Assembly (NCBI GenBank): GCA_002841395.1
Contig: PGZM01000001.1
Coordinates: 362,089 to 426,088, forward strand
Source: Firmicutes bacterium HGW-Firmicutes-9
GTDB taxonomy: Bacteria > Bacillota > Clostridia > Christensenellales > CAG-138
Direction of reading: 5' to 3'
Length of the DNA stretch: 64,000 nt
The notes beneath the pieces are model-generated. The model was given only the letters and a program-made list of their open reading frames with translations, ran no database searches and had not been told where the DNA came from. The stretch's first letter is position 1. Each line of letters opens with the position of its first letter. The position numbers and the translations under genes were made by a program. Below are positions 24,679 through 31,823 of the stretch, piece by piece.

Positions 24679-25428
24679 TTATCCACCGATTTGAACTTGT
24701 ATTCCTGCTTTGGTCAGTGTCTCCGCGAAGGCGGAGAGGTCTCCGTCTCGCATTTGCTTTTTCCCGTCATACGCATACTCGATCTGCAATCTTTTATACT
24801 TGTTTTCACCCAACTGATGGAAGGGCAGCAGTTGCACTTCCTTTGCGCCAAGATCATGCAGAAACTTTGCAAACCCGGCAAAATCCGCTTCGCTGTCGTT
24901 ATACCCTGGGATGACAGGGATACGGACCACGACAGGGGTGCTGCTCTTGAGCGCGTTTGTTATGTTGCGCAGGATCAGCGCGTTGCCCACGCCGGTGCCG
25001 GATTTGTGCTTTGCGTCGTCATAATGCTTGAGATCGATATAGGCAAAATCTACGGCGGAGAGCACGCGCGAGAACACATCTTCGTTGACGCAAGCTGCGG
25101 TTTCCAGTGCAACATGTATGCCCGTCTCGTGCAGCGCGTGGGCGAGCTCCAACACAAACTCCGGATGCAGCAACGCTTCGCCGCCCGTGAGCGTCACGCC
25201 GCCGCCGCTCTCGTCGTAAAACGGCTTGTCCTTGACGAGCTCGGCAACAAGAGTCTCTACCGTGTAAGCGATCGCCTTCTCGCCGGGCAGCGGCTCCATC
25301 GGCTGGCTTTCGGGATTGCTGCACCAACCGCAGCGCAGATTGCATCCCTGAAAAAACACGTCCGTGCGGATGCCTGCACCGTCGTGAATCGAAAACTTCT
25401 GTAGATTGAATACCAATGCTTCTTGCAT
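24679..25428 (-). CDS. pflA: Pyruvate formate-lyase-type activating enzyme (radical SAM)
   Basis: A 249-residue glycyl-radical enzyme activase. The N-terminus has FNLQKFSIHDGAGIRTDVFFQGCNLRCGWCSNPESQ; the radical SAM motif is CNLRCGWC, and GGVTLTGGEALLHPEF is the GGE box. The length fits PflA itself, without the two-cluster insertion of the longer activases. It generates the glycyl radical on a partner enzyme under anaerobic conditions. The frame runs far upstream, but the family start is the ATG at 25428 after GAGG. No pfl or other glycyl-radical gene is in the window, so the partner is encoded elsewhere. Confidence 0.92.
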   Translation of the reverse strand: MQEALVFNLQKFSIHDGAGIRTDVFFQGCNLRCGWCSNPESQPMEPLPGEKAIAYTVETLVAELVKDKPFYDESGGGVTLTGGEALLHPEFVLELAHALHETGIHVALETAACVNEDVFSRVLSAVDFAYIDLKHYDDAKHKSGTGVGNALILRNITNALKSSTPVVVRIPVIPGYNDSEADFAGFAKFLHDLGAKEVQLLPFHQLGENKYKRLQIEYAYDGKKQMRDGDLSAFAETLTKAGIQVQIGG

Positions 25429-25530
25429 GTCGCTCGCCTCGTTTCGTGTCGATTTTACACGAAAACACGAAAAAAGTAAACCAAATACTTTCAAAAGAAA
25501 GTAAAAATGATTGCGTATTAAATAACAACG

Positions 25531-25559
25531 TTGACTTTGTGCAGGATCACTTTTACAAT
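25531..25559 (+). promoter_or_regulatory. Promoter of the oxidoreductase gene
   Basis: TTGACT (25531-25536), 17-base spacer, TACAAT (25554-25559), 35 bases before the start. Confidence 0.75.
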
Positions 25560-25594
25560 AGGGAAGAAGATTTTTATAAACGGCGGAGGTAAAC

Positions 25595-26584
25595 ATGGCG
25601 AATCCCCTGCGCATCGGCATCATCGGCACGAGCTTTGTCAGCGACTGGATCTGCGAAGCCGCGCAGATGAGTGAAAACTGCGAGATCACCGCGGTCTACT
25701 CGCGCGATTTGGCGCGCGGATCGGCGTATGCTGAGAAACAGTGTATCGGCGGCTGCTTTGACGACGAGGAATCGTTCTTCTCCTCCGACCGCTTTGACGC
25801 CGTCTATGTTGCCAGCCCCAACATTCTGCATTATCGTCAGACGCTCGACGCGCTGAACCATGGCAAACACGTCCTCTGCGAAAAGCCGCTCGCCATCAAT
25901 GCAGCGCAGGCCGAGCGCATGATTCACCTTGCGCATGAGAAAGGGCTGATCCTGCTGGAGGCGATCCGCCCGGTGCACGATCCGTTTCTCAGCGCTCTGC
26001 AGGAGAACCTCCATAAGGTCGGACGCATTCGCCGTGCGACGTTTGAGTTTTGCCAGTATTCTTCGCGCTACGATCGCTTTCTGGCAGGGGAGCGGCCGAA
26101 TGTATTTGAAGCCTCGCTTGGAAATGCCGCATTAATGGATCTTGCGGTCTATTGCCTGCATGTCTGCGTCGCGCTCTTTGGCGAGCCGCGGAAGCTATCA
26201 GCCGGCGCGAGCTTTCTGCCCAACGGCACAGAAGCCGCGGGCACCATGCTGCTCGATTACGGCGAACAGCAGACGACCATCTCCTATTCGAAGGTGACAA
26301 GTTCCGTACACCCGAGCATCGTGCAGGGTGAACTCGGCACGCTTGTGTTCGACACGCTGAATCAACCGAGCTATCTGAAAATGCTCTATCGAGACGGAAG
26401 AAGCGAGGAACTCTTCACCCCGGTTAAGAACAATATGGTGCATGAGCTCAACGCGTTTTCGCGCATGGTTGAAAGCGGCGAGTCCACGGCGACGTTTGAC
26501 GAGCTGAGCCTGCGGGTGATGCGCCTGCTGGACGAGGCGCGCCGCCAGATCGACATCGATTTCGGCGCGGGCGAAACGCTGTAA
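25595..26584 (+). CDS. Gfo/Idh/MocA-family oxidoreductase
   Basis: A 329-residue NAD(P)-dependent oxidoreductase. The Rossmann fold starts LRIGIIGTSFVSDWICEAA; VYVASPNILHY and HGKHVLCEKPLAIN give the conserved EKP lysine. The C-terminal domain has FEFCQYSSRYDRF, MDLAVYCLHVCVALFG (the DxxxH-like helix) and VHELNAF. The family oxidises sugars or polyols; the substrate is not evident. GGAGG lies 6 bases before the ATG. It is divergent from pflA and has its own promoter and terminator. Confidence 0.9.
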   Translation: MANPLRIGIIGTSFVSDWICEAAQMSENCEITAVYSRDLARGSAYAEKQCIGGCFDDEESFFSSDRFDAVYVASPNILHYRQTLDALNHGKHVLCEKPLAINAAQAERMIHLAHEKGLILLEAIRPVHDPFLSALQENLHKVGRIRRATFEFCQYSSRYDRFLAGERPNVFEASLGNAALMDLAVYCLHVCVALFGEPRKLSAGASFLPNGTEAAGTMLLDYGEQQTTISYSKVTSSVHPSIVQGELGTLVFDTLNQPSYLKMLYRDGRSEELFTPVKNNMVHELNAFSRMVESGESTATFDELSLRVMRLLDEARRQIDIDFGAGETL

Positions 26585-26602
26585 ACATAATCTAACAAAT
26601 TT

Positions 26603-26629
26603 CACGCTCGCAAGGGCGTGTTTTTTATT
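26603..26629 (+). terminator. Terminator after the oxidoreductase gene
   Basis: CACGC (26603-26607) and GCGTG (26616-26620), then TTTTTTATTT. Confidence 0.75.
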
Positions 26630-26636
26630 TTGGGTA

Positions 26637-26665
26637 TTGACAAGCAGACGAATAGGTAATATATT
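26637..26665 (+). promoter_or_regulatory. Promoter of the marR-flavodoxin operon
   Basis: TTGACA (26637-26642), 17-base spacer, TATATT (26660-26665). The -10 lies inside the first palindrome, as expected for autorepression. Confidence 0.85.
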
Positions 26666-26668
26666 ACC
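26655..26668. promoter_or_regulatory. MarR operator 1 (perfect palindrome)
   Basis: GGTAATATATTACC, a perfect 14-base palindrome overlapping the -10. MarR proteins bind such dyads. Confidence 0.7.
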
Positions 26669-26678
26669 ATACGGAAAA

Positions 26679-26692
26679 GGTAATGCATTACT
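26679..26692. promoter_or_regulatory. MarR operator 2 (imperfect palindrome)
   Basis: GGTAATGCATTACT, the same half-site as operator 1, with centres 24 bases apart. It lies just after the start of transcription and before the ribosome site. Confidence 0.65.
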
Positions 26693-26709
26693 TAACGGGG
26701 GGGGATTAC

Positions 26710-27174
26710 ATGGAACAAGTACAGGCAATGTTGGATGGGATGGACGACAGGACGGCTGTGTTCGGCACGCTGTTTGTGACGACGACGCTGCTGGAGACGC
26801 TGCTGGATCGTGCGTTTGCGCCATATGGCATCACGGTGAAACAGTGGCTATTGCTGATCACGATCTCGTCACTGTTTCGGGAGCCGCCTACAGTGAAACA
26901 GGTTGCGCGGGCGATGGGGACCTCGCACCAGAACGTCAAGCAGATTGCAGTAAACCTCGAAAAGCGCGGGTTTCTGCAACTTGTCAAGGACGCGAACGAC
27001 GCGCGGGTGACGCGACTGATCACCACGGAGGCCTGCCGCGCGTTCGGCGAGGAGACCACGGAAGCCGGGAGCGCTTTTATGAGAGAGGCGTTCGCGGGAA
27101 TCGACGAGGCGGATCTGCGCGGCGCGCGCAACACGCTGTTCTCGCTCTGGCAGAACGCGATGCGGATGAAGTAG
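26710..27174 (+). CDS. MarR-family regulator
   Basis: A 154-residue winged-helix regulator. The DNA-binding part is TVKQVARAMGTSHQNVKQIAVNLEKRGFLQLVKDANDARVTRLITTEA, with the DxR wing. The frame opens at 26683 inside operator 2; the GGGGGG site supports ATG 26710. Two palindromes at the promoter indicate autorepression. The flavodoxin gene follows after 46 bases, so it is the probable co-regulated target. The inducing ligand is unknown. Confidence 0.9.
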   Translation: MEQVQAMLDGMDDRTAVFGTLFVTTTLLETLLDRAFAPYGITVKQWLLLITISSLFREPPTVKQVARAMGTSHQNVKQIAVNLEKRGFLQLVKDANDARVTRLITTEACRAFGEETTEAGSAFMREAFAGIDEADLRGARNTLFSLWQNAMRMK

Positions 27175-27220
27175 GAAAACGAACACGACATAGGCGCAAT
27201 CGAGCGCAGGGAGAAAACAC

Positions 27221-27706
27221 ATGAAAACGTTGGTACTTTACGCAACACAATATGGCTATACCGCAGAATGCGCGGCAAAACTCAAGGCAGAGCTGTCGGG
27301 GGACGTGACGCTGGTTGATTTGGAGAAGCAGCGTGCACCGGGTCTTGCGGACTATGACGCGGTGATCGTCGGGGGATCGATCTATATGGGACGCGTTCAG
27401 GCGAAGATTTCGGAGTTTTGTGCGGCGAACGAGGGGGAGCTGCTGCAAAAAGCGCTCGGTCTCTTCCTGTGCTGCGGTCTGCCGCAGAATCTCGAGGAGA
27501 GCCTGTCTGCATCGTTTCCTAAAGCGTTGCGGAAACATGCAAAGTCGGTCGGTTGCTTCGGTGGGGAGCTCCGCACCGCGCGCATGAAACCCATGCATAA
27601 GCTGATTGCAGGCATGATGCAGAAGGTCGGCGGAAAAAACGGTATTGAGCCACCGAAGGCTAACCCGCAGGCGGTGCTGGACTTTGCCGCTGCTATGAAC
27701 GCCTAA
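27221..27706 (+). CDS. Flavodoxin-domain protein
   Basis: A 161-residue protein with a flavodoxin fold. The FMN phosphate loop is at the N-terminus (LVLYATQYGYTAECAAKL), then DYDAVIVGGSIYMGRVQAKISEF and LFLCCGLPQN. It is like the Flavodoxin_5/HemG-type group and probably carries electrons in the cytoplasm. Its own ribosome site is weak (GCAGGGAG), consistent with coupling to the MarR gene. Regulation is inferred to be by the MarR product. Confidence 0.88.
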   Translation: MKTLVLYATQYGYTAECAAKLKAELSGDVTLVDLEKQRAPGLADYDAVIVGGSIYMGRVQAKISEFCAANEGELLQKALGLFLCCGLPQNLEESLSASFPKALRKHAKSVGCFGGELRTARMKPMHKLIAGMMQKVGGKNGIEPPKANPQAVLDFAAAMNA

Positions 27707-27728
27707 CAGAAGCACAAGCGCACAAAAA

Positions 27729-27755
27729 AACGGAGCCAATCGGTTCCGTTTTTTT
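27729..27755. terminator. Bidirectional terminator between the flavodoxin and esterase genes
   Basis: AACGGAGCC (27729-27737), AATC, GGTTCCGTT (27742-27750), one G-T pair, with T-runs on both strands. Confidence 0.85.
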
Positions 27756-27821
27756 GTTGGATTTGGTTTATTAGAAACATATCGTGATATGCTGACCGAG
27801 CCCCTGATAATCGTGCGTGAG

Positions 27822-28760
27822 CTACCATGCACCGTAGAACGACAAGTATGCATCCACCAGAGAAAGGTCGAGTGCATGCCCGCCTTCGTGCGGGTGAAAC
27901 TCGCTCTGGATACCGCGTGCCGTGAGCGCATCCTGCAGTGAAGCCGCGCCGGCAGAGAACGGATCGCTCTCGTCACCACAGTCGAGATAGATCGAAAGCT
28001 GATCCATACCGTGTGTTTTGGCGTAATCTTCCAGGTTGGAAGCATCGGCAGGATCGGTCGAAAGCCAACGTTCGAAATGATTGCCTGAGAAGTCGCTGTA
28101 GGTGAGCGCGGGACTATATGAACCGATTTTGCTGAATAGCTGCGGCTGATGCAGGCCGATTTGCAGCGCAAACAGCCCGCCCATTGAGAAACCGCCGATG
28201 TAGCGGCCATCCGCGCTTGGGATCGTGCTGTAATGCGCGTCGATGTATGGGATCAGCTCCTCGCAAATGAACTGCTCCATATGGCTCGGCCCGCGAACGC
28301 CGTCCGCCATGTCCGCCACGATGGTCTTCGCGTCGTCGTATCGCGTATAGGGGAACACCATGATCATCGGTTCCAGCGCACCGCTTGCCACCAGCGCGTC
28401 GGCGCGTTCGCCTACCTTACCGAAGTCGAGCCAGAAGGTTTCGGTAGAGCTACTTCCGTGCATCGCATACCACACGGGGTATTTTTGCGCGGGCGAATAG
28501 CCGGAAGGCAGATACACAATGTACGGCACGGTGGCGTCCATCGCGACGCTTTCAAACGTATAACGCGCGCTCTCGCTCTGCGTGAGCGGCGTCGGCGCTG
28601 GTTCTGTCGCTGCTGTCTGCGGGGACGCAAAACAGCCCGCAGAGGCGAGCTGTAGCGCAAGAATCAGTTGTACAGAAAGTACCGCGCGAAGAATACCGCG
28701 AAAGCGGGAATTATTTGCGGATGATCTGCAGGTTGGCTTTGATCCGTCGTTTTTCGTCAT
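27822..28760 (-). CDS. Lipoprotein esterase (alpha/beta hydrolase, EstD/feruloyl-esterase type)
   Basis: About 312 residues. A charged N-terminus, a hydrophobic segment and a lipobox (LASAGC) mark a lipoprotein. The body is an Esterase-family hydrolase: VPYIVYLPSGYSP, WYAMHGSSSTE, the nucleophile Ser in IGGFSMGGLFALQ, an acid in YLDCGDESDPF and the His in HEGGHALDLS. Such enzymes hydrolyse acyl or feruloyl esters on polysaccharides outside the cell. The start is uncertain (28760, 28772 or 28790); all lie inside the upstream diguanylate cyclase gene, giving an overlap of about 50 bases, and none has a good ribosome site. Confidence 0.85.
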   Translation of the reverse strand: MTKNDGSKPTCRSSANNSRFRGILRAVLSVQLILALQLASAGCFASPQTAATEPAPTPLTQSESARYTFESVAMDATVPYIVYLPSGYSPAQKYPVWYAMHGSSSTETFWLDFGKVGERADALVASGALEPMIMVFPYTRYDDAKTIVADMADGVRGPSHMEQFICEELIPYIDAHYSTIPSADGRYIGGFSMGGLFALQIGLHQPQLFSKIGSYSPALTYSDFSGNHFERWLSTDPADASNLEDYAKTHGMDQLSIYLDCGDESDPFSAGAASLQDALTARGIQSEFHPHEGGHALDLSLVDAYLSFYGAW

Positions 28761-30309
28761 ACATTTTCGCATCTGCCAGGTGCAATACATTGTCCAGTAG
28801 CTGGTTCACATTACAGGTCAGCGATTCGATGCCGTGGCTCACGCTGATCAGGTATTTCCGGTTCTCGTTGGTATTAATCTTGTTGAATTCTTCTACGATT
28901 CTCGTCCAAACATCTTCGGCGGTTTCCTCCTCGATTCCCTGGAAAACGATCAAAAACTCATCGCCGCCGAGGCGTACGAGAAAATCGTTGGCACGGATGC
29001 AGGAGCGGATTGTCTTCGCAACCGTGATGATCAGTTCGTCACCGGATTCGTGACCGAGCGTGTCGTTGATCTCCTTCAAGCCGTTGATGTCGATGAAGCA
29101 AATGCTCACGGAGCAGTTGCTCTTGGAGAGCGAGTTATATAGATCGGAGAGTTTGTCGATTCCCGCGTGGCGATTATAGGAGTTCGTCATCACATCATAT
29201 TCAGAGAAAAATTTAACCTCTTTACTTTTTGCGCGACTAACCGTAATTAAACCCGCAAGAACGAGAGAGATAAACAGCACCAAGAAATATAGCGGAAAGT
29301 ATTGTATGAGTGAGTATCGTGCGAGGTCGAAAATGTTGCTGGAAGGATATTTGTTGTTCTCCAAAGTTTTTGGAATAAACCCGACAACATACCAGTAATC
29401 CGGCTCGCTGGTGATCTCCATTGTTGTGCTGTCGAGCTGCGAAATGGTGTTGTATGGGATCGCGGCATAGGTAAAGTAGCCGTTACTTGTCGTCATCGTA
29501 CCCGTGCCGCCCGCTGATATCAAGTTCCATTCTTTCGGATAATAACTTGAGAATTTCACTGTGGAATCTGGATTGTACGAAAAAGACCACTCTTTGTAGG
29601 AAGCGCGCGAGTGGTATAACCAGAAGCTGTCATTGTTGAGCAGATATACTTCTCCCTGACTTCCGGCGGCGACTGAGGCGATTTGGGAGAGCATATCGTT
29701 TGCCGCATAGTTCAGAATGATGATCCCTTGCTTTACGCCGTTTGCGTCGAAGAATGGCTGTGCGAAGCGAATGACGGGATTGATCGGAAGCTCGATCGCG
29801 CCGTGTTCCATATTCAGATCGAGCGTGGAAATATACAATTGATTCTTATTCAGACCGATCGTATGTTGAAAGTAATACCGCTCTTTTTTATTTTGGAGCT
29901 GATCCTGCGGTACGACAAATGCGCCATCCGGTGAGTAGTCCACACGGATGATTTCGTTTCCATCCGCATCCAGATAGCGAATCTGGTCGTAGACCTTTCT
30001 GCTGTTTGAGTAGGCGAGCCAGAGTTCTTCGAGGTGTTCGTAGTCTCCACCCTTTTCAAAATGCTGCTGAACCGTATCGTTGATGAACTGCAGATCGGAA
30101 GCAAGGCGGTTGATTTTATATTTGATGAAGAAGCGTTCCGTCTCTACCAAACTGCGCTCTGAGATATCGGCCTTGATCCGTTGCTCACGGTTTGCTTCCG
30201 ATTGAAGGATCATAGTTGCCGCAAGCAAACCCAGGGAGAGCACGATGAAGACGATGATAAACGACAATATGAAGGTTTTCTTATCGACTTTGAATAGTTT
30301 TTGAATCAT
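28711..30309 (-). CDS. Membrane diguanylate cyclase with Cache-like sensor
   Basis: A 532-residue protein. A first membrane helix (about 12-34), an extracytoplasmic sensor of about 290 residues that looks like a double Cache domain (QIRYLDADGNEIIRVDYS, ISTLDLNMEHG), a second helix (about 333-357) and a C-terminal GGDEF domain. The active-site motif is intact (RLGGDEF), and an RxxD inhibitory site (RAND) lies five residues before it. It should make c-di-GMP in response to an external ligand. GGAGGG fits the start. The c-di-GMP riboswitch at 40185 and the HD-GYP enzyme at 41221 are in the same window. The esterase gene overlaps its 3' end. Confidence 0.93.
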   Translation of the reverse strand: MIQKLFKVDKKTFILSFIIVFIVLSLGLLAATMILQSEANREQRIKADISERSLVETERFFIKYKINRLASDLQFINDTVQQHFEKGGDYEHLEELWLAYSNSRKVYDQIRYLDADGNEIIRVDYSPDGAFVVPQDQLQNKKERYYFQHTIGLNKNQLYISTLDLNMEHGAIELPINPVIRFAQPFFDANGVKQGIIILNYAANDMLSQIASVAAGSQGEVYLLNNDSFWLYHSRASYKEWSFSYNPDSTVKFSSYYPKEWNLISAGGTGTMTTSNGYFTYAAIPYNTISQLDSTTMEITSEPDYWYVVGFIPKTLENNKYPSSNIFDLARYSLIQYFPLYFLVLFISLVLAGLITVSRAKSKEVKFFSEYDVMTNSYNRHAGIDKLSDLYNSLSKSNCSVSICFIDINGLKEINDTLGHESGDELIITVAKTIRSCIRANDFLVRLGGDEFLIVFQGIEEETAEDVWTRIVEEFNKINTNENRKYLISVSHGIESLTCNVNQLLDNVLHLADAKMYDEKRRIKANLQIIRK

Positions 30310-30427
30310 GTTTAACCCTCCAACGATCGTCGGCGAGAAGCGGTAGTGAGAAGCTAAGAAATGGCTTGAATGTTGTTACACAATCTGGTCTCGACAAAGG
30401 CGTTTTGAATAGCGTTATTATAACAAT

Positions 30428-30456
30428 AGAATATTATGAGTTGTGCGCAATGTCAA
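30428..30456 (-). promoter_or_regulatory. Promoter of the diguanylate cyclase gene
   Basis: Minus-strand TTGACA (30451-30456), 17-base spacer, TATTCT (30428-30433), about 120 bases upstream. Confidence 0.7.
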
Positions 30457-30487
30457 ATATTGGATTGGCAATAGTCGAGAAACGTGT

Positions 30488-30521
30488 AAAGAAAAAGAGG
30501 CGGTGCATAAAACACGCCTCT
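30488..30521 (-). terminator. Hairpin terminator on the minus strand
   Basis: AGAGGCG (30496-30502) and CGCCTCT (30515-30521), followed on the minus strand by TTTTTC. It may catch read-through from the tRNA transcripts before the cyclase promoter. Confidence 0.6.
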
Positions 30522-30630
30522 GGAGATGGTGCGTACTTATTTAGTATATGCCACCGAAAGTTGATGCCGCCGTTGGTTTCAGCGAGGAGTATCGATTTCT
30601 GTTCGCGGTTCCAAATACAGTTTACTTCGA

Positions 30631-30665
30631 GACGCAAAAAAGACCACCCGAATGGATGGTCTTTT
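30631..30665 (-). terminator. Terminator after the tRNA-Pro remnant
   Basis: AAAAGACCA (30638-30646) and TGGTCTTTT (30657-30665), then a T-run on the minus strand. Confidence 0.7.
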
Positions 30666-30668
30666 TCG

Positions 30669-30688
30669 TGGTCGGGGTGACTGGATTT
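30669..30688 (-). repeat. Second copy of the tRNA-Pro 3' end
   Basis: Twenty bases identical to 30864-30883, which are the CCA end, acceptor arm and part of the T-arm of tRNA-Pro. It has its own terminator just downstream. No intact tRNA body is attached. Confidence 0.8.
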
Positions 30689-30803
30689 TCCGCTGGGCTT
30701 CGGCTTGCTTGCGCTCCGCGCGGCGCAAGCGTTCGCCTGCGCTACCCTGCTCCTAAAAGCCTCGCACTGCGAGCCTTTTCCCGCCTGACGGCGGTCAGAG
30801 CTT
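30689..30803. repeat. Palindrome-rich block next to the tRNA remnant
   Basis: Three tight hairpins in 115 bases (GCTTGCGC/GCGCAAGC, a CTCGCA/TGCGAG dyad, CCGCC-TGAC-GGCGG). An ACTGGATTT/AAATCCAGT inverted repeat (30680-30688, 30804-30812) flanks the block. It may be a small mobile or extragenic palindromic element. Confidence 0.5.
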
Positions 30804-30827
30804 CAAATCCAGTTATATGCAAAAGGC

Positions 30828-30854
30828 CAATAAAAAAACAGCCAATAACGGCTG
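30828..30854 (-). terminator. Terminator after tRNA-Pro
   Basis: CAGCC (30839-30843), 6-base loop, GGCTG (30850-30854), then TTTTTTTATT on the minus strand. Confidence 0.75.
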
Positions 30855-30863
30855 CTTTTTTAT

Positions 30864-30940
30864 TGGTCGGGGTGACTGGATTTGAACCAGCGACCTTTTG
30901 GTCCCGAACCAAACGCGCTACCAAACTGCGCTACACCCCG
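30864..30940 (-). tRNA. tRNA-Pro (anticodon CGG)
   Basis: A 77-base cloverleaf including encoded CCA. Acceptor CGGGGTG/CACCCCG, D-arm with GCGC pairs, anticodon stem TTTGG/CCAAA with loop TTCGGGA (anticodon CGG), T-arm GCTGG-TTCAAAT-CCAGT with one mismatch. It sits 6 bases downstream of tRNA-Thr. Confidence 0.96.
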
Positions 30941-30946
30941 AAAAGC

Positions 30947-31022
30947 TGGAGCCAATGTGGGGACTCGGACCCCAGACCTGCTGATTACGAATCAGCTGCT
31001 CTACCAACTGAGCTACATTGGC
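30947..31022 (-). tRNA. tRNA-Thr (anticodon CGT)
   Basis: A 76-base cloverleaf including encoded CCA. Acceptor GCCAATG/CATTGGC, D-arm AGCTCAGTTGGTAGAGC, anticodon loop TTCGTAA (anticodon CGT), T-arm GGGGT-CCGAGT-CCCC. It is first in a two-tRNA transcript with tRNA-Pro. Confidence 0.96.
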
Positions 31023-31140
31023 AACTCATGCTTTTCAATTATAGGGAACTGACACTTTGGTGTCAAGACATTTGTGCCAAATATTTCCCTCAAAGTCGCG
31101 TGCAGGCAGTGCCGCGTCGCACATCTACAGGACAACAAGA

Positions 31141-31175
31141 AAGCACCCGCGCCTTTGCAAGACACAGGTGCTTTG
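31141..31175 (-). terminator. Terminator after the zinc-ribbon membrane protein gene
   Basis: AAAGCACC (31141-31148) and GGTGCTTT (31168-31175) with a 19-base loop and T-rich flank. Confidence 0.6.
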
Positions 31176-31189
31176 TTCTGTTTATTGGA

Positions 31190-31759
31190 TTAGAAAAACT
31201 GCGCGACGGTATGTGTGCGCGCCTGATAAGTCTTCCATTCCTTGACGCACTGGAACGACCCGATTACGGCGAGAACGCCTGCCAAAAGTCCCCACCATCC
31301 GGATAGTTGTCCGTAGTCAATCACCATAATGACCACGGAACACAGCGCATATACGAGAAGGATGATGGAAGCAACTCTACTGCGCAGCAAATGCACCAAC
31401 AGACTGAGGACCAGGAGAATCGCCACATCGATAAACGCATAGATGTTGATATAATCAAGTAGATTGGTCAATGCAACAACTGCGGTTATACCTGCGCTGG
31501 CATAACCTAGAATTGCAGCGGAAAGGCACTTTTGCCGCCCGAGCGAGTATCGCTTCATAAACGTGGCCTTGTCCAGCCCGGCGGGTGCAAAATCGGGTGA
31601 GCGCTTCTTCATCTGCGCGGCGGGATCAAATGCCACATGCGCAGGCGGGGGAGTTGTGGTCGTCTGTCCGGACTCGGACGAAAGATTGAATCCGCAGTTG
31701 GAGCAAAACTTCGGGTTACTCTCAGGTAGCTTCGATCCGCAATTGATACAGTAGTGCAT
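31190..31759 (-). CDS. Zinc-ribbon membrane protein of unknown function
   Basis: About 189 residues. An N-terminal zinc ribbon (CINCGSKL ... FCSNCGF) is followed by a Thr/Pro linker and four membrane helices (about 85-180). Such zinc_ribbon_2/DUF-type membrane proteins are common in Clostridia and lack an assigned function. A TTG in frame four codons earlier is less likely than ATG 31759, which has GGGAGG at 5 bases. An unusual set of overlapping inverted repeats lies just upstream. Confidence 0.82.
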   Translation of the reverse strand: MHYCINCGSKLPESNPKFCSNCGFNLSSESGQTTTTPPPAHVAFDPAAQMKKRSPDFAPAGLDKATFMKRYSLGRQKCLSAAILGYASAGITAVVALTNLLDYINIYAFIDVAILLVLSLLVHLLRSRVASIILLVYALCSVVIMVIDYGQLSGWWGLLAGVLAVIGSFQCVKEWKTYQARTHTVAQFF

Positions 31760-31772
31760 AGAGCCTCCCAAA

Positions 31773-31822
31773 CGGTAATATGTACTGCGTCAACAGTAAC
31801 ATATTGCCGTTGACAGTACAAG
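31773..31822. repeat. Overlapping, mutually exclusive inverted repeats
   Basis: CGGTAATATGT (31773-31783) pairs with ACATATTGCCG (31799-31809), 10 of 11. TGTACT-GC-GTCAAC (31781-31794) pairs with GTTGACAGTACA (about 31809-31820). The two stems share bases, so only one can form. They lie between the ACS stop and the next gene start; no T-run follows. Confidence 0.5.
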
Positions 31823-31823
31823 A

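Noticed and set aside
30434..30637. 67-residue minus-strand frame after the tRNA remnant
   Set aside because: It needs a TTG without a ribosome site and reads through a terminator hairpin.
30689..30803. CRISPR-like repeat array
   Set aside because: The palindromes differ from each other and have no regular spacing; no cas genes are present.
30548..31306. 252-residue plus-strand frame across the tRNA genes
   Set aside because: It runs antisense through two tRNAs and several hairpins, so it cannot be a gene. The VGVTGFEPAT-like text is a known artefact of translating tRNA genes.
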